A stretch of 64,000 bases of DNA, taken from assembly GCA_944323805.1 (NCBI GenBank), contig CALUTW010000002.1:1-64000 (forward strand). Direction: 5' to 3'. Position numbers and translations under genes: made by a program. The notes under the pieces are model-generated. The model was not told the DNA's origin, ran no database searches, and saw only the letters and a program-made list of their open reading frames with translations. This document shows, in pieces, positions 33,108 to 41,232 of the stretch; within the stretch, counting starts at the first letter, position 1, and every line of letters begins with the position of its first letter. The DNA is from an uncultured Bacteroidales bacterium (GTDB taxonomy: Bacteria; Bacteroidota; Bacteroidia; Bacteroidales; UBA932).

Positions 33108-34142
33108 CTATTTTTTAAGCAGATTCATAACCTTGTCCAGATTGCGCCTTGCAAGAAAATCTTTGACATATCTACAAAAACGAAGATAAGGGACAAGGAT
33201 TGTCGGGCGACCATGGAAATTATTAATCATCAGCCTGTCAAATGAAGTCTTGACTGAAATTGGCCTGAAATATCTCCTGAAAAACTCCCAGTCCTTTTCC
33301 GGAATGCCTTTCAATTGGTAAGCAGTCTCTATTTCGGTAACAGCCCTGTGCAGGTAAGTCGAGACATTATAGCAGTATTCATCGGCGACATCCTGATGCA
33401 CGGCATATTTCTTCACGAAATCCATATATCGCGAAACAGGCCAGAACTGTCTGAAGCCTGCATATTCCGGTTTGAAGCCGAATTTCCTGTGTATTGCAGA
33501 ACCAGGCCGTTGCTCATAATGGTAATTGCCCGCAGAAGAAACAACCACTTTCCGGATTGAATCCAGATATGCAAAATAGAATATCCCGTCCTCTCCGAAA
33601 CACATGCCTTCAGGAAACTTGATATTTCCTGCCTTGATTATGCCTGTCCTGAACAATTTGGCATATACACCGGTATAAAGATACAATTTTACGTCTCTCA
33701 TCAACTGCGGGAAGTCCTCGATGCTATACATGTCATATGATTGCTCTGCTGAAGCATCCAGGCTGTCGGCCATGTATGTTTTCTGAATCACAAGGTCTGT
33801 CCCGAATTCCCTGGTCATATCAGAAACAAGATCAGACAGATATGCAGACTCGACATAGTCATCTGAATCCACAAATGCCACAAATTCTCCGACAGCATTG
33901 TCCAGTCCAAGATTTCTGGCAGATGAAACACCTCCATTTTCCTTATGGAACACCCGCACCCGTACATCATGTTTTGCATACCCGTCACAGATATGACCCC
34001 CCTTGTCCGTACTGCCGTCATCAATCAGCAGCAGTTCAAAATCCTCATAATCCTGTGCAAGTATGCTGTCTATGCAACGCGGAAGATAATCTTCAACATT
34101 GTATACAGGAACTATCACTGAAATTTTCGGAGACAACGACAT
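33108..34142 (-). CDS. Glycosyltransferase family 2
   Basis: 344 residues with ISVIVPVYNVEDYLPRCIDS, LLLIDDGSTDKGG, GGVSSARNLGLDNAVGEFVA and FVDSDDYVE. The C-terminal part (GMCFGEDGIFYFAYLDSIRK; end FHGRPTILVPYLRFCRY) matches the GT2 relic immediately upstream (34151-34370), which shares both termini. The two were probably tandem copies before the relic lost its middle. Confidence 0.9.
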   Translation of the reverse strand: MSLSPKISVIVPVYNVEDYLPRCIDSILAQDYEDFELLLIDDGSTDKGGHICDGYAKHDVRVRVFHKENGGVSSARNLGLDNAVGEFVAFVDSDDYVESAYLSDLVSDMTREFGTDLVIQKTYMADSLDASAEQSYDMYSIEDFPQLMRDVKLYLYTGVYAKLFRTGIIKAGNIKFPEGMCFGEDGIFYFAYLDSIRKVVVSSAGNYHYEQRPGSAIHRKFGFKPEYAGFRQFWPVSRYMDFVKKYAVHQDVADEYCYNVSTYLHRAVTEIETAYQLKGIPEKDWEFFRRYFRPISVKTSFDRLMINNFHGRPTILVPYLRFCRYVKDFLARRNLDKVMNLLKK

Positions 34143-34150
34143 AAATCGTA

Positions 34151-34370
34151 TTATTTTGACACCATACTGGATTTCAGCAATATACGCAGACTGCGGAGCA
34201 TCCTGCCCGCCGACAGATATGGAATCAGAAGTATCGGCATCTTATGGAAGCGGGAAATCATAGTAATCCTGGGCAATTATACTGTCTATACAGCGGGAAA
34301 GATACTTCCTGACATTATAGACCGGCACAATTACCGATACAACAGGTGCAATCTCAACTCTCGCGACCAT
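34151..34370 (-). pseudogene. Internally deleted GT2 glycosyltransferase relic
   Basis: A 42-codon frame begins at 34370, overlapping the end of glf, and reads VVSVIVPVYNVRKYLSRCID then SIIAQDYYDF, the exact N-terminus of a GT2 enzyme, before a stop at 34242. A second frame starts inside it and reads ISRFHKMPILLIPYLSAGRM then LRSLRILLKSS to a stop at 34151; this is the usual GT2 C-terminus (compare FHGRPTILVPYL in the next gene). About 270-300 codons between the two ends are missing, and the frame is broken at the join. Confidence 0.85.
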
Positions 34371-35502
34371 TATCTTGAGCAAACGACTTGAAAGCGGCAT
34401 CGATTACAGGCGCCATATCGTAATACCTGTACTCCGCCAGACGTCCTCCGAAAATGACATCTGACTCTGTATCTGCCATTTCCCTATATTTTGCAAATAA
34501 AGCGTCATTTCTTCCGTCATTGACCGGATAGTATGGCTCCATTCCCTCTGTCCACTCCAGCGAATATTCTCTGGATATGACAGTCCTGTCATCAGTGTAC
34601 ACATCGGCACCGAATTTCTCAAAATGCTTGTGTTCTATGATTCTGGTATACGGTACTTCCACTGAAGTATAATTTACTACGGCATTCCCCTGATAATTAG
34701 GCATATCCAACACCTCATCCTCGAATCTTACAGTCCTGTATTCAAGTTTGCCGAACCGGTAGCCATAAAACTCATCTATCTGGCCTGTATACACAACCTT
34801 TCGGGCAAGTCCGATCCAATATTCCCTGTCATTGAGAAAATCCGTTCCTGTTCTGGTCTCAATCCCCTGCAGCAGTCCTTCAATCAACCTGTTATACCCT
34901 CCAATAGGAATGCCCTGATACCGGTCATTGAAATAATTGTTATCAAATGTCAGCCTTACAGGAAGCCGTCTGATGATAAAAGCCGGAAGCTCCACACACC
35001 TTCTGCCCCACTGTTTCTCAGTATAGCCTTGTATCAGGGTCTCATATATGTCCCTTCCCACCAGGAGAAGAGCCTGTTCCTCCAGGTTTCGCGGTCCGGA
35101 AATGCCAAGAGAAGCCATTGAATCCTTCACTTCCTGCCTCTGAAACTCTATTTTAGACATCGCTTCCTGAGGAGTTGTCACTCCCCACATCTGATAGAAA
35201 GTGTTCATATTAAACGGAAGGTTATAAAGTCTCCCGTTACAGTTTGCCACCGGAGAATTGGTATATCTGTTGAACTCCACGAATGAATTGACAAAATCCC
35301 ATATCCTCCTGTCAGAAGTATGGAAGATATGCGCCCCGTATTTATGGACGTTTATCCCTTCAATATTTTCACAATAGACATTGCCCCCCAAATGATGACG
35401 CCTGTCAATTACCAGACATTTTTTCCCGGACCTGGCAGCCAGATGAGCAAACACGGACCCGAACAGACCGGAACCGACTATCAGATAATCATACTCTTTC
35501 AT
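34354..35502 (-). CDS. glf: UDP-galactopyranose mutase
   Basis: 382 residues. It converts UDP-galactopyranose to UDP-galactofuranose using reduced FAD. The FAD-binding start (YDYLIVGSGLFGSVFAHLAA), the HHLGGNVY motif, KYGAHIFHTSDRRIWDFVN, YTEKQWGRRC and the C-terminal FGGRLAEYRYYDM are all typical of Glf. Its presence implies that the polysaccharide contains galactofuranose and that at least one neighbouring transferase is a galactofuranosyltransferase. Confidence 0.96.
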   Translation of the reverse strand: MKEYDYLIVGSGLFGSVFAHLAARSGKKCLVIDRRHHLGGNVYCENIEGINVHKYGAHIFHTSDRRIWDFVNSFVEFNRYTNSPVANCNGRLYNLPFNMNTFYQMWGVTTPQEAMSKIEFQRQEVKDSMASLGISGPRNLEEQALLLVGRDIYETLIQGYTEKQWGRRCVELPAFIIRRLPVRLTFDNNYFNDRYQGIPIGGYNRLIEGLLQGIETRTGTDFLNDREYWIGLARKVVYTGQIDEFYGYRFGKLEYRTVRFEDEVLDMPNYQGNAVVNYTSVEVPYTRIIEHKHFEKFGADVYTDDRTVISREYSLEWTEGMEPYYPVNDGRNDALFAKYREMADTESDVIFGGRLAEYRYYDMAPVIDAAFKSFAQDNGRES

Positions 35503-35512
35503 ACATGGAAAT

Positions 35513-36502
35513 TCAGATTATGCCTTTAATTTCCTCCATCAGCTTCCGGACATCCGCCATTCTCACTTTACTGTGATACCAGTACATGTCACAACAATAT
35601 GCCCTGCTACCTCGCCTTATGATTCCAAGACGTATAAGTGACATCTTCAGAATATACTTCAGGAAATGTACTGAATAGCCGGACATTACCTTCGGAAAGG
35701 CATGCAGACTCCGCCACGTTTTCCACCACAGGCCGGAATGCATGGACTTGTCCTGAGGATAAATCCACGGCTGATACCCCGCATAGTGGACTATCTTCGG
35801 TCGATCCATCAATTCATCCATATCCGACATATGTTCACTGATAAACATCCTGTCAATGAAAAAAGGAACGAGGACACCATATTTAGCAGGAAGGACAATC
35901 TTGTCATCCCAACAGACAAAATTTATGGTATCCTGATCCGGCCACTTCAGCCTGTCCCTGTTTGATTTGGCAAAATCTACGGCTTCTGACGAAATCCGCC
36001 TCTCCCTCCATTTATCAAGATTCATAAGAAGTACTCCTGAACATATATATCCTGAAGACCGGGCATATCCCAGTCTGATAAAATTATCATCATTGTATGT
36101 CTGGACATCTATACTTGCCGCTATTGCCTTCCCGTTGAAATCAAGAATGAACAATTCATCCAAAGATGCATTGACAATTACGTCACAATCGAGATAAAGT
36201 ACTCTCCTTACCTCGGTTCCAAGGAATTCCGGCAAAAGCAGACGATACCAGGCATATATGCTCCAGCCATGCACAGGCAATGAAGCCAGTCTGGCGTCAT
36301 CCTTGACAAGATAAAATATTACCTTTACATTGTCTCCGGCAGCCCTCTCTATGGCATCCTTATGGCTTTCCGACAAATAATCCGATACGACATGGACATG
36401 CACATCGTCCTCCGGCAGCATATGGTCTGCCACAGACCTTATAGTGACACATGCATACGGAACATATCCATCGTTAAAGCAGAGTGCAAAGTCTTTTCTC
36501 AT
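35513..36502 (-). CDS. Glycosyltransferase family 8
   Basis: 329 residues. GT8 motifs are FALCFNDGYVPYACVTIRSV, WSIYAWYRLLLPEFLG, the metal-binding RVLYLDCDVIVNASLDELF, SGYICSGVLLMNLDKW and the C-terminal HYAGYQPW. The extra C-terminal part (about 270-329) is hydrophobic and basic, as in membrane-associated LPS-type GT8 enzymes. It is placed just upstream of glf. Confidence 0.88.
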   Translation of the reverse strand: MRKDFALCFNDGYVPYACVTIRSVADHMLPEDDVHVHVVSDYLSESHKDAIERAAGDNVKVIFYLVKDDARLASLPVHGWSIYAWYRLLLPEFLGTEVRRVLYLDCDVIVNASLDELFILDFNGKAIAASIDVQTYNDDNFIRLGYARSSGYICSGVLLMNLDKWRERRISSEAVDFAKSNRDRLKWPDQDTINFVCWDDKIVLPAKYGVLVPFFIDRMFISEHMSDMDELMDRPKIVHYAGYQPWIYPQDKSMHSGLWWKTWRSLHAFPKVMSGYSVHFLKYILKMSLIRLGIIRRGSRAYCCDMYWYHSKVRMADVRKLMEEIKGII

Positions 36503-37098
36503 GCCATCATTTCCATTTCAAGGGATAATCCCTGGCGAAACGTGCAGTCGGGAACACCGCTCTTTACGAACACGGCTTCCATGAAGAATTTCCAGTCAGA
36601 AACAACCCTGAGATTCTCATCATATTCAAGGTCATTGAATAGCCTGCGTTTTATCAGAGCCCCCTGATGCGGAATAGGGTTATTGTACCAGAAATTCATG
36701 AACACAAGAGGCCGTGGCTCCATCCTGTGTAACTGCCCGGGAGCCTTCTGGACAGATCCGACTATAATATCGCAGTCATTCTCTCTCATTTCCGAGAACA
36801 GATGCTTCAACACTTCATTGTCATGAAAGACATCTCCTGAATTGAGAAACAGGCAATATTCCCCGGAAGTACGTCTGACGCCTTTGTTCATCGCGTGATA
36901 AATCCCCCTGTCTTTCTCACTGACCCTATATGCGATACGTCCCGCATTTTCCTCAATAAGTTCCGCACTTCCGTCTGTAGAACCGCCGTCAATCACAATC
37001 AGCTCATAGTCATGCCATGTCTGTGCAAATATGCTTTCCAGAGTCCTGGACAGACCATACATATGGTTGTAATTGATTGTTATGATGGACAATTTCAT
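36499..37098 (-). CDS. Glycosyltransferase family 2 (short)
   Basis: 199 residues. LSIITINYNHMYGLSRTLES, LIVIDGGSTDGSAELIEE and DRGIYHAMNKGVRRTSGEYC are hallmarks of the WcaE/WcaA-like GT2 subgroup; FLNSGDVF is the DxD region and VVSDWKFFMEAVF the acceptor part. Family members usually continue for about 40-60 more residues with a VS-FDxxGxS-type segment, whereas this one ends in EMEMMA and overlaps the next gene by ATGA. It may be slightly truncated, or simply a short variant. Confidence 0.82.
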   Translation of the reverse strand: MKLSIITINYNHMYGLSRTLESIFAQTWHDYELIVIDGGSTDGSAELIEENAGRIAYRVSEKDRGIYHAMNKGVRRTSGEYCLFLNSGDVFHDNEVLKHLFSEMRENDCDIIVGSVQKAPGQLHRMEPRPLVFMNFWYNNPIPHQGALIKRRLFNDLEYDENLRVVSDWKFFMEAVFVKSGVPDCTFRQGLSLEMEMMA

Positions 37099-38096
37099 AT
37101 ATTGGCTGTTTTTCTTCTGGCTATCCTTACAATATCATAAATCAGGAACATCCTGTGCTTCAGCAGCAATTTCAACAACATTGCCCTGCCTGACCTGTCA
37201 CCGCTATATGTTATGACAGACATGTCCAGAGACTCCATGGTTTCTATCCTTTCTTGGCGTGACATGTCACTATGATACAAAGAATTCAGGATTCTCCAGA
37301 TAAAACCCGCCTTAGTCCTGCCTATTCCGGCATCTACCGCTTTCCCGCTCAGTCTCTTTGCCTGAACAAGACGATTGGCAGAGTGACAGAACTCATAATA
37401 CCCCTTTAGCTCTGACTCCACCGGATTGACCCGTTTTGTCAATGAACCTACGACAAGATTACGATAGCAATAATTCGCTTTTCCTAATACATGAATCCTG
37501 TTACAATTCAACAGGTAATCAAAGAGGAAAATGACATCTTCCCCCCATCTTATCTGCTCGTCAAACCGGATATGGCAGCTTCTGATTATATCTGCCTTAT
37601 ATAATTTTCCCCATGGATTGCCATGCCGGGAGATATCATTATCGACAAAAAGCCTGTTAAAACCAGAATCATCTGACACGCAATAAGTCTTATAGCCGGT
37701 ACTGAACAATACCTCTGTACCAGTATGCACCTCGGGATATGAGATAGCCAGGTCGGAACCGTCGGCCGTACATTCATACAGGTCCGCCAGATAATCTTCC
37801 TTGACAAAGTCATCACTATCGATAAATGCAATCCATTTCCCTTTTGATATACTGAGGCCATGATTTCTTGCCGCCCCAGGTCCTCCATTAGCTTTACGGG
37901 CAATCCGGATTCGTGTATCAGAAACAGCATACCTCTCACATATTTTCATGGATCCATCCGTACTCCCGTCATCCACAAGCAGAAGTTCAAAGTCTGAGAA
38001 TGACTGCGAAATGATACTGCTGATGCATTGTGACAGGTAAGTCTCTGTATTATATACAGGAACAATTACCGATATTTCCGGGCGGTCCATAATCAT
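37095..38096 (-). CDS. Glycosyltransferase family 2
   Basis: 333 residues. ISVIVPVYNTETYLSQCISS, LLLVDDGSTDGSMKICERYA, GPGAARNHGLSISKGKWIAF and IDSDDFVKEDYL form the GT-A core; NPWGKLYKADII and RWGEDVIFLFDYLL are the usual C-terminal motifs. Translation is coupled to the Wzx gene (ATGA overlap at 38093-38096); the start could also be the Met two codons later. Confidence 0.9.
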   Translation of the reverse strand: MIMDRPEISVIVPVYNTETYLSQCISSIISQSFSDFELLLVDDGSTDGSMKICERYAVSDTRIRIARKANGGPGAARNHGLSISKGKWIAFIDSDDFVKEDYLADLYECTADGSDLAISYPEVHTGTEVLFSTGYKTYCVSDDSGFNRLFVDNDISRHGNPWGKLYKADIIRSCHIRFDEQIRWGEDVIFLFDYLLNCNRIHVLGKANYCYRNLVVGSLTKRVNPVESELKGYYEFCHSANRLVQAKRLSGKAVDAGIGRTKAGFIWRILNSLYHSDMSRQERIETMESLDMSVITYSGDRSGRAMLLKLLLKHRMFLIYDIVRIARRKTANI

Positions 38097-39637
38097 TTTA
38101 CGTTACCGTATAATTTGTTTCCATGCAGGACGGAGCGGACTGCATTACTGACAAAAGATTTTTCATTCCTGTCCAATCCGACAACATATGAAAATACAGC
38201 TACTGAAACCATACTTATCAATACTGTGGTTATAAGCCTGACAAAATTACTCTCCATATTCATGCTGATAAGCATGGGCATGACTGCCGACAAGAAAGCA
38301 ACTGAAACCACAGGAAGAATGACACACATGAAATACTTGCGGAGGCCGATTCCAAGCATATATTTTGTAAAGACAGCCCTTCCGGCTATTGCAATGACAG
38401 TTATCAGTACAGAGACCACGAGTGGAGTCTCTATCGGCAGACCGAGATTCAACAGCATGTAAGATATCGGCAGATTCATGATAATCAACGTTCCTATGAC
38501 AATCTGATACCATTTTATCTTCCCTGTAGCCATAAGTCCAGTGATGAATGGTCCTGACAATGTATCTAACAGTGCCTCCACAAGGATAATGCGGGTAAAC
38601 AGTACTGAATAGCCCGGCACTTCAACCAGCCACAGATTCAGTATATATGGGGTCTCAATCGATATTGGCAGCATCAGTAGCAGATACAGGAAAAAGGAGA
38701 CCTTTGAACTCGTGAACATCAGCCTGTGCATGTCAGTCAGATTGTCCCCGGCATGGCTCTTTGTTATCTGCGGATTAACTGCTGTCTGAAATCCGCTGAC
38801 GAGATTCCTTACCGCAGATGAAACCTGCATAGACACTCCTCTTGCCGTATTGACGGCAGGACCGCTGAAAAGGTTTATCAAAATGTTGACCCCCTGGTCT
38901 TTGAGCATCCAGGCAACAGTACCAAACATGTTCCATCCGGTAAAGGACACCATGGAATTGAATATGCTTCTGTCCCATATATGCATCAGACTGCATCCGG
39001 GAAATCTTCTGTCACAATATACCACATTAAGGCATGTTATAAATATATTTACCCCCAGAAGAAGCAATGCATAAATCTTAAGTTTGTCAAAGGGCATTAT
39101 TATCAGCAGATATACTATCAGGAGTTTCAGGACAATGTCTATGATACTCGTATACGCATAAAAACTCATTTTTTCATGAGCCATTATCGCTGATGAGTAT
39201 GGTGTCCGCACAATAAGTATTACCATTGACAGCACTGATGACTGATATATGAAGTTTGCGGCTGACATCCTGTCCGCCGGTATGTTCAATATTGTATTTA
39301 CAATCCATAATCCGACTGTCTCGCACAATATAAGAATGATTGCCGCTATCATCAGATGTATGTAGAACGCCATGCTGAAAACCTGTCTGAAACGGCTGTC
39401 CTCCTTGCACCCCAGTTCATATGTAAGGAATCTCTGTGTAGCGACAGTCATGGAACTGTTCAGGAATGTCATCATCGAGACCACACCTCCTACGACATTC
39501 ATTATCCCATAGTCATCGACACCGAGGACTTCAAGTATTTTACGTGAAGTGAACAATGAAACCAGCATGATGAAAATCATGCGGACATAAAGCATTACCG
39601 TATTTATCGCTATGCGTTTTTTATCTTCCTGCTGCAT
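38093..39637 (-). CDS. wzx: Wzx-like polysaccharide flippase (MOP superfamily)
   Basis: 514 residues with 12 or more hydrophobic segments, starting RIAINTVMLYVRMIFIMLVS and including FTGWNMFGTVAWMLKDQGVN and the NTARGVSMQVSSAVRNLVSG loop typical of Bacteroidales Wzx-type transporters. It would flip the lipid-linked repeat unit to the periplasm for the Wzy-like polymerase at 27775-29085. The two together point to a Wzx/Wzy-dependent pathway. Confidence 0.88.
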   Translation of the reverse strand: MQQEDKKRIAINTVMLYVRMIFIMLVSLFTSRKILEVLGVDDYGIMNVVGGVVSMMTFLNSSMTVATQRFLTYELGCKEDSRFRQVFSMAFYIHLMIAAIILILCETVGLWIVNTILNIPADRMSAANFIYQSSVLSMVILIVRTPYSSAIMAHEKMSFYAYTSIIDIVLKLLIVYLLIIMPFDKLKIYALLLLGVNIFITCLNVVYCDRRFPGCSLMHIWDRSIFNSMVSFTGWNMFGTVAWMLKDQGVNILINLFSGPAVNTARGVSMQVSSAVRNLVSGFQTAVNPQITKSHAGDNLTDMHRLMFTSSKVSFFLYLLLMLPISIETPYILNLWLVEVPGYSVLFTRIILVEALLDTLSGPFITGLMATGKIKWYQIVIGTLIIMNLPISYMLLNLGLPIETPLVVSVLITVIAIAGRAVFTKYMLGIGLRKYFMCVILPVVSVAFLSAVMPMLISMNMESNFVRLITTVLISMVSVAVFSYVVGLDRNEKSFVSNAVRSVLHGNKLYGNVK

Positions 39638-39658
39638 ATCATCATTTCCGGCATGTCC

Positions 39659-40777
39659 TTACTCCAAAGCAGCATCAAGCCAGCTTATGCCTTTCTGTCG
39701 CAATATCGCAATTTGTTCAATGGTAGATGAAAAATCATCCATGTCATGACCAATCAGTTCCAGATTCCGGACAGAAGTAAAGCTCCTGGCTTCAAATCCC
39801 GTAGATACCAGAAGGTCATGTACCCTGCTGTCTCTCATCCCGTTCAATATATGAAATGGCTTTCTGAACAATATGGAAAAGACCGCAAGATGAAAAGAAT
39901 ACCCTATGACAGCATATGCATGCCTGCATAAATTCAAGAATTCCTTTGGACCGGACTCTACACTGTAAATGAAAGACTTGTCCTCGCCCCATTGCTCCAG
40001 CTGCTGTCTGTTAGCCTGTGAGACGACTATCCTCATACCTGTCTTGTCTGAAACAACCTTAGCTGCATCAAAGACAGCCTTATTATAATTAGGAGAATAC
40101 AGGAATATATACCTCCCATTAACAAGTGGAGTATTTCCGGCCACATTCTCCCAATAAGATGAGGTCATCAGCATTGTAGGGTCTGGCATCAATGGATACG
40201 ACTCGCCGGTAAACGCCCTTAACCTGTCTGCTGTTCCCTGCTCCCGCACACTTACAAAGTCGTATGAGCAGAGCAAGCTGGATATACGGACTGCATTATC
40301 GCAAGGGACATCATAATCCGGGAAAGCCCCCATGCTCGGAGCATATGCTATCCTTCTCACATTGCTGCCGAATGGAAGAAAATAAGCCCAGTCAAAATCA
40401 AAGCAAGCAGTATTCCATATCTGGTCACTGCCTGATATATAGCAGTCATATGCAGGAGGCCACTTCTGCAATTCATCCAAAGAGGAATATTCTTTGGCCG
40501 CAAGCCTGCAATCCGAATGCAGGAAATCTTCAAACAGATTGTACTTTATGCTCAGTGCCTTCTTATATCCAGGGAAAACTTTTGCAAGTTTCAGCATGAA
40601 AAAAGGATCTCTTACCGATGGGCGGGGATACAGACGTTTCTGTCTGCGCGTCCTGAAGTTTATGATCTCACAGTCATGCCCCAGATTAATCACAGCTTGC
40701 TGCAAGGCGTGAGCCTGAAGCATCGAACCATAATTGTGCGATGCATGAAATGTCAGTATACCTACAGATTTTTTCAT
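39659..40777 (-). CDS. Polysaccharide pyruvyl transferase (CsaB-like), copy 2
   Basis: 372 residues. The family start GILTFHASHNYGSMLQAHAL, the central YISGSDQIWN and RRIAYAPSMGAF, and GYSFHLAVFSILFRKP are typical. These enzymes put pyruvate ketals on sugars, although the family also contains members with other roles. It is a close paralogue of the gene at 41233-42363 (shared start, RTxRQ[KR][KR]LY segment and SGSDQIWN). It lies behind its own probable promoter (41020-41051). Confidence 0.88.
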   Translation of the reverse strand: MKKSVGILTFHASHNYGSMLQAHALQQAVINLGHDCEIINFRTRRQKRLYPRPSVRDPFFMLKLAKVFPGYKKALSIKYNLFEDFLHSDCRLAAKEYSSLDELQKWPPAYDCYISGSDQIWNTACFDFDWAYFLPFGSNVRRIAYAPSMGAFPDYDVPCDNAVRISSLLCSYDFVSVREQGTADRLRAFTGESYPLMPDPTMLMTSSYWENVAGNTPLVNGRYIFLYSPNYNKAVFDAAKVVSDKTGMRIVVSQANRQQLEQWGEDKSFIYSVESGPKEFLNLCRHAYAVIGYSFHLAVFSILFRKPFHILNGMRDSRVHDLLVSTGFEARSFTSVRNLELIGHDMDDFSSTIEQIAILRQKGISWLDAALE

Positions 40778-40857
40778 CTATCGATTATCAGGGAAAGAAG
40801 ATACAAATCCCTTGCCAATATGTATGCGATGCGCCCCGGCAAACGAAATGTTGCCAT
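40774..40857 (-). other. Possible 3' gene remnant (27 codons) abutting the second pyruvyl-transferase gene
   Basis: A short frame (start MATFRLPGRIAYILARDLYL, end SLIIDR) ends in the leader and overlaps the next gene's start by ATGA. The FrhB-like gene makes the same ATGA overlap with the first pyruvyl transferase and ends in a loosely similar RDIYRKIIGRR. This suggests the tail of a second, lost copy of that upstream gene, but the match is short and may be chance. Confidence 0.3.
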
Positions 40858-40959
40858 AATATCAATTATCGGTTATTTGTACGACTCCGGGGCTTTGAAA
40901 TCCGCCTATTATGCTGAACTTCAATTACATACATTGTTAGACATGATAGAAAGGGTTAT

Positions 40960-40967
40960 CCCCCCCC
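40960..40967. repeat. C8/G8 homopolymer in the leader
   Basis: Eight C on the + strand (eight G in the transcript), within TCCCCCCCCG. It lies about 50 bp downstream of the predicted transcription start of the promoter at 41020-41051. An identical TCCCCCCCCG occurs at 41112-41121. Confidence 0.8.
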
Positions 40968-41019
40968 GTTTTTTCAGATGAAACTTATAATTCATTGTCA
41001 ATGAAAATATAAGCAACTG

Positions 41020-41051
41020 CAAATTTAACAAATTATAAATATACCTCCAAA
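41020..41051 (-). promoter_or_regulatory. Bacteroidota promoter (-33 and -7) inside the polysaccharide run
   Basis: On the minus strand, TTTG (41051-41048), 20 bp, then TAAATTTG (41027-41020). This is a full match to the Bacteroidota promoter TTTG-N19-21-TAnnTTTG and the best one seen in the window. The predicted transcript starts near 41013, about 235 nt before the second pyruvyl-transferase gene, and would drive the wzx and glycosyltransferase genes. Confidence 0.75.
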
Positions 41052-41067
41052 TCCGGGGCGGGAGCGG

Positions 41068-41088
41068 GTGGCAAGAAACACTTGCCAC
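41068..41088. repeat. 8-bp inverted repeat upstream of the internal promoter
   Basis: GTGGCAAG-AAACA-CTTGCCAC, a perfect palindrome with a 5-nt spacer, 16 bp upstream of the -33 box. There is no T-run on the minus strand, so a protein-binding site or an RNA hairpin is more likely than a terminator. Confidence 0.6.
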
Positions 41089-41112
41089 AAATGGATTCAA
41101 ATAGGCAAAAAT

Positions 41113-41120
41113 CCCCCCCC
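41113..41120. repeat. C8/G8 homopolymer upstream of the internal promoter
   Basis: Eight C on the + strand within TCCCCCCCCG, about 60 bp upstream of the -33 box. Second copy of the tract at 40960-40967. Long G/C homopolymers are slippage-prone. Confidence 0.8.
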
Positions 41121-41232
41121 GACATGCGTCAGAGAGGGTTTTCGTCATCGTGAAAAATTTTTCTTTTTTTTCTGGAATTTCTGTCGGATTCCGCAAATTC
41201 ATCATAGATCCGATGGAATCCCGGAGAGAAAA

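Larger units (their letters stand above)
40778..41232 (-). other. 455-bp AT-rich gap between the pyruvyl-transferase genes
   Basis: The largest non-coding stretch in the window. It holds a good Bacteroidota promoter pointing into the downstream genes, an 8-bp inverted repeat just upstream of it, two G8 (C8 on the + strand) homopolymers on either side, a G-rich run on the + strand (41055-41071: GGGG, GGG, GGG, GG separated by 1-3 bases), and the short 3' gene remnant. No convincing full gene is seen; the 94-codon frame across it looks random. Confidence 0.7.

Noticed and set aside
40981..41050. G-rich run as a proven G-quadruplex for antigenic variation
   Set aside because: Only three GGG runs plus one GG; weak motif and no silent cassettes seen, so kept as a minor part of the promoter-region finding.
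40950..41130. Two C8 tracts as evidence of a CRISPR or transposon end
   Set aside because: Only two copies, no spacers, no terminal inverted repeats or transposase.
40921..41205. 94-codon minus-strand frame in the pyruvyl-transferase gap
   Set aside because: Crosses the predicted promoter and both homopolymers; composition looks random and no family is recognised.
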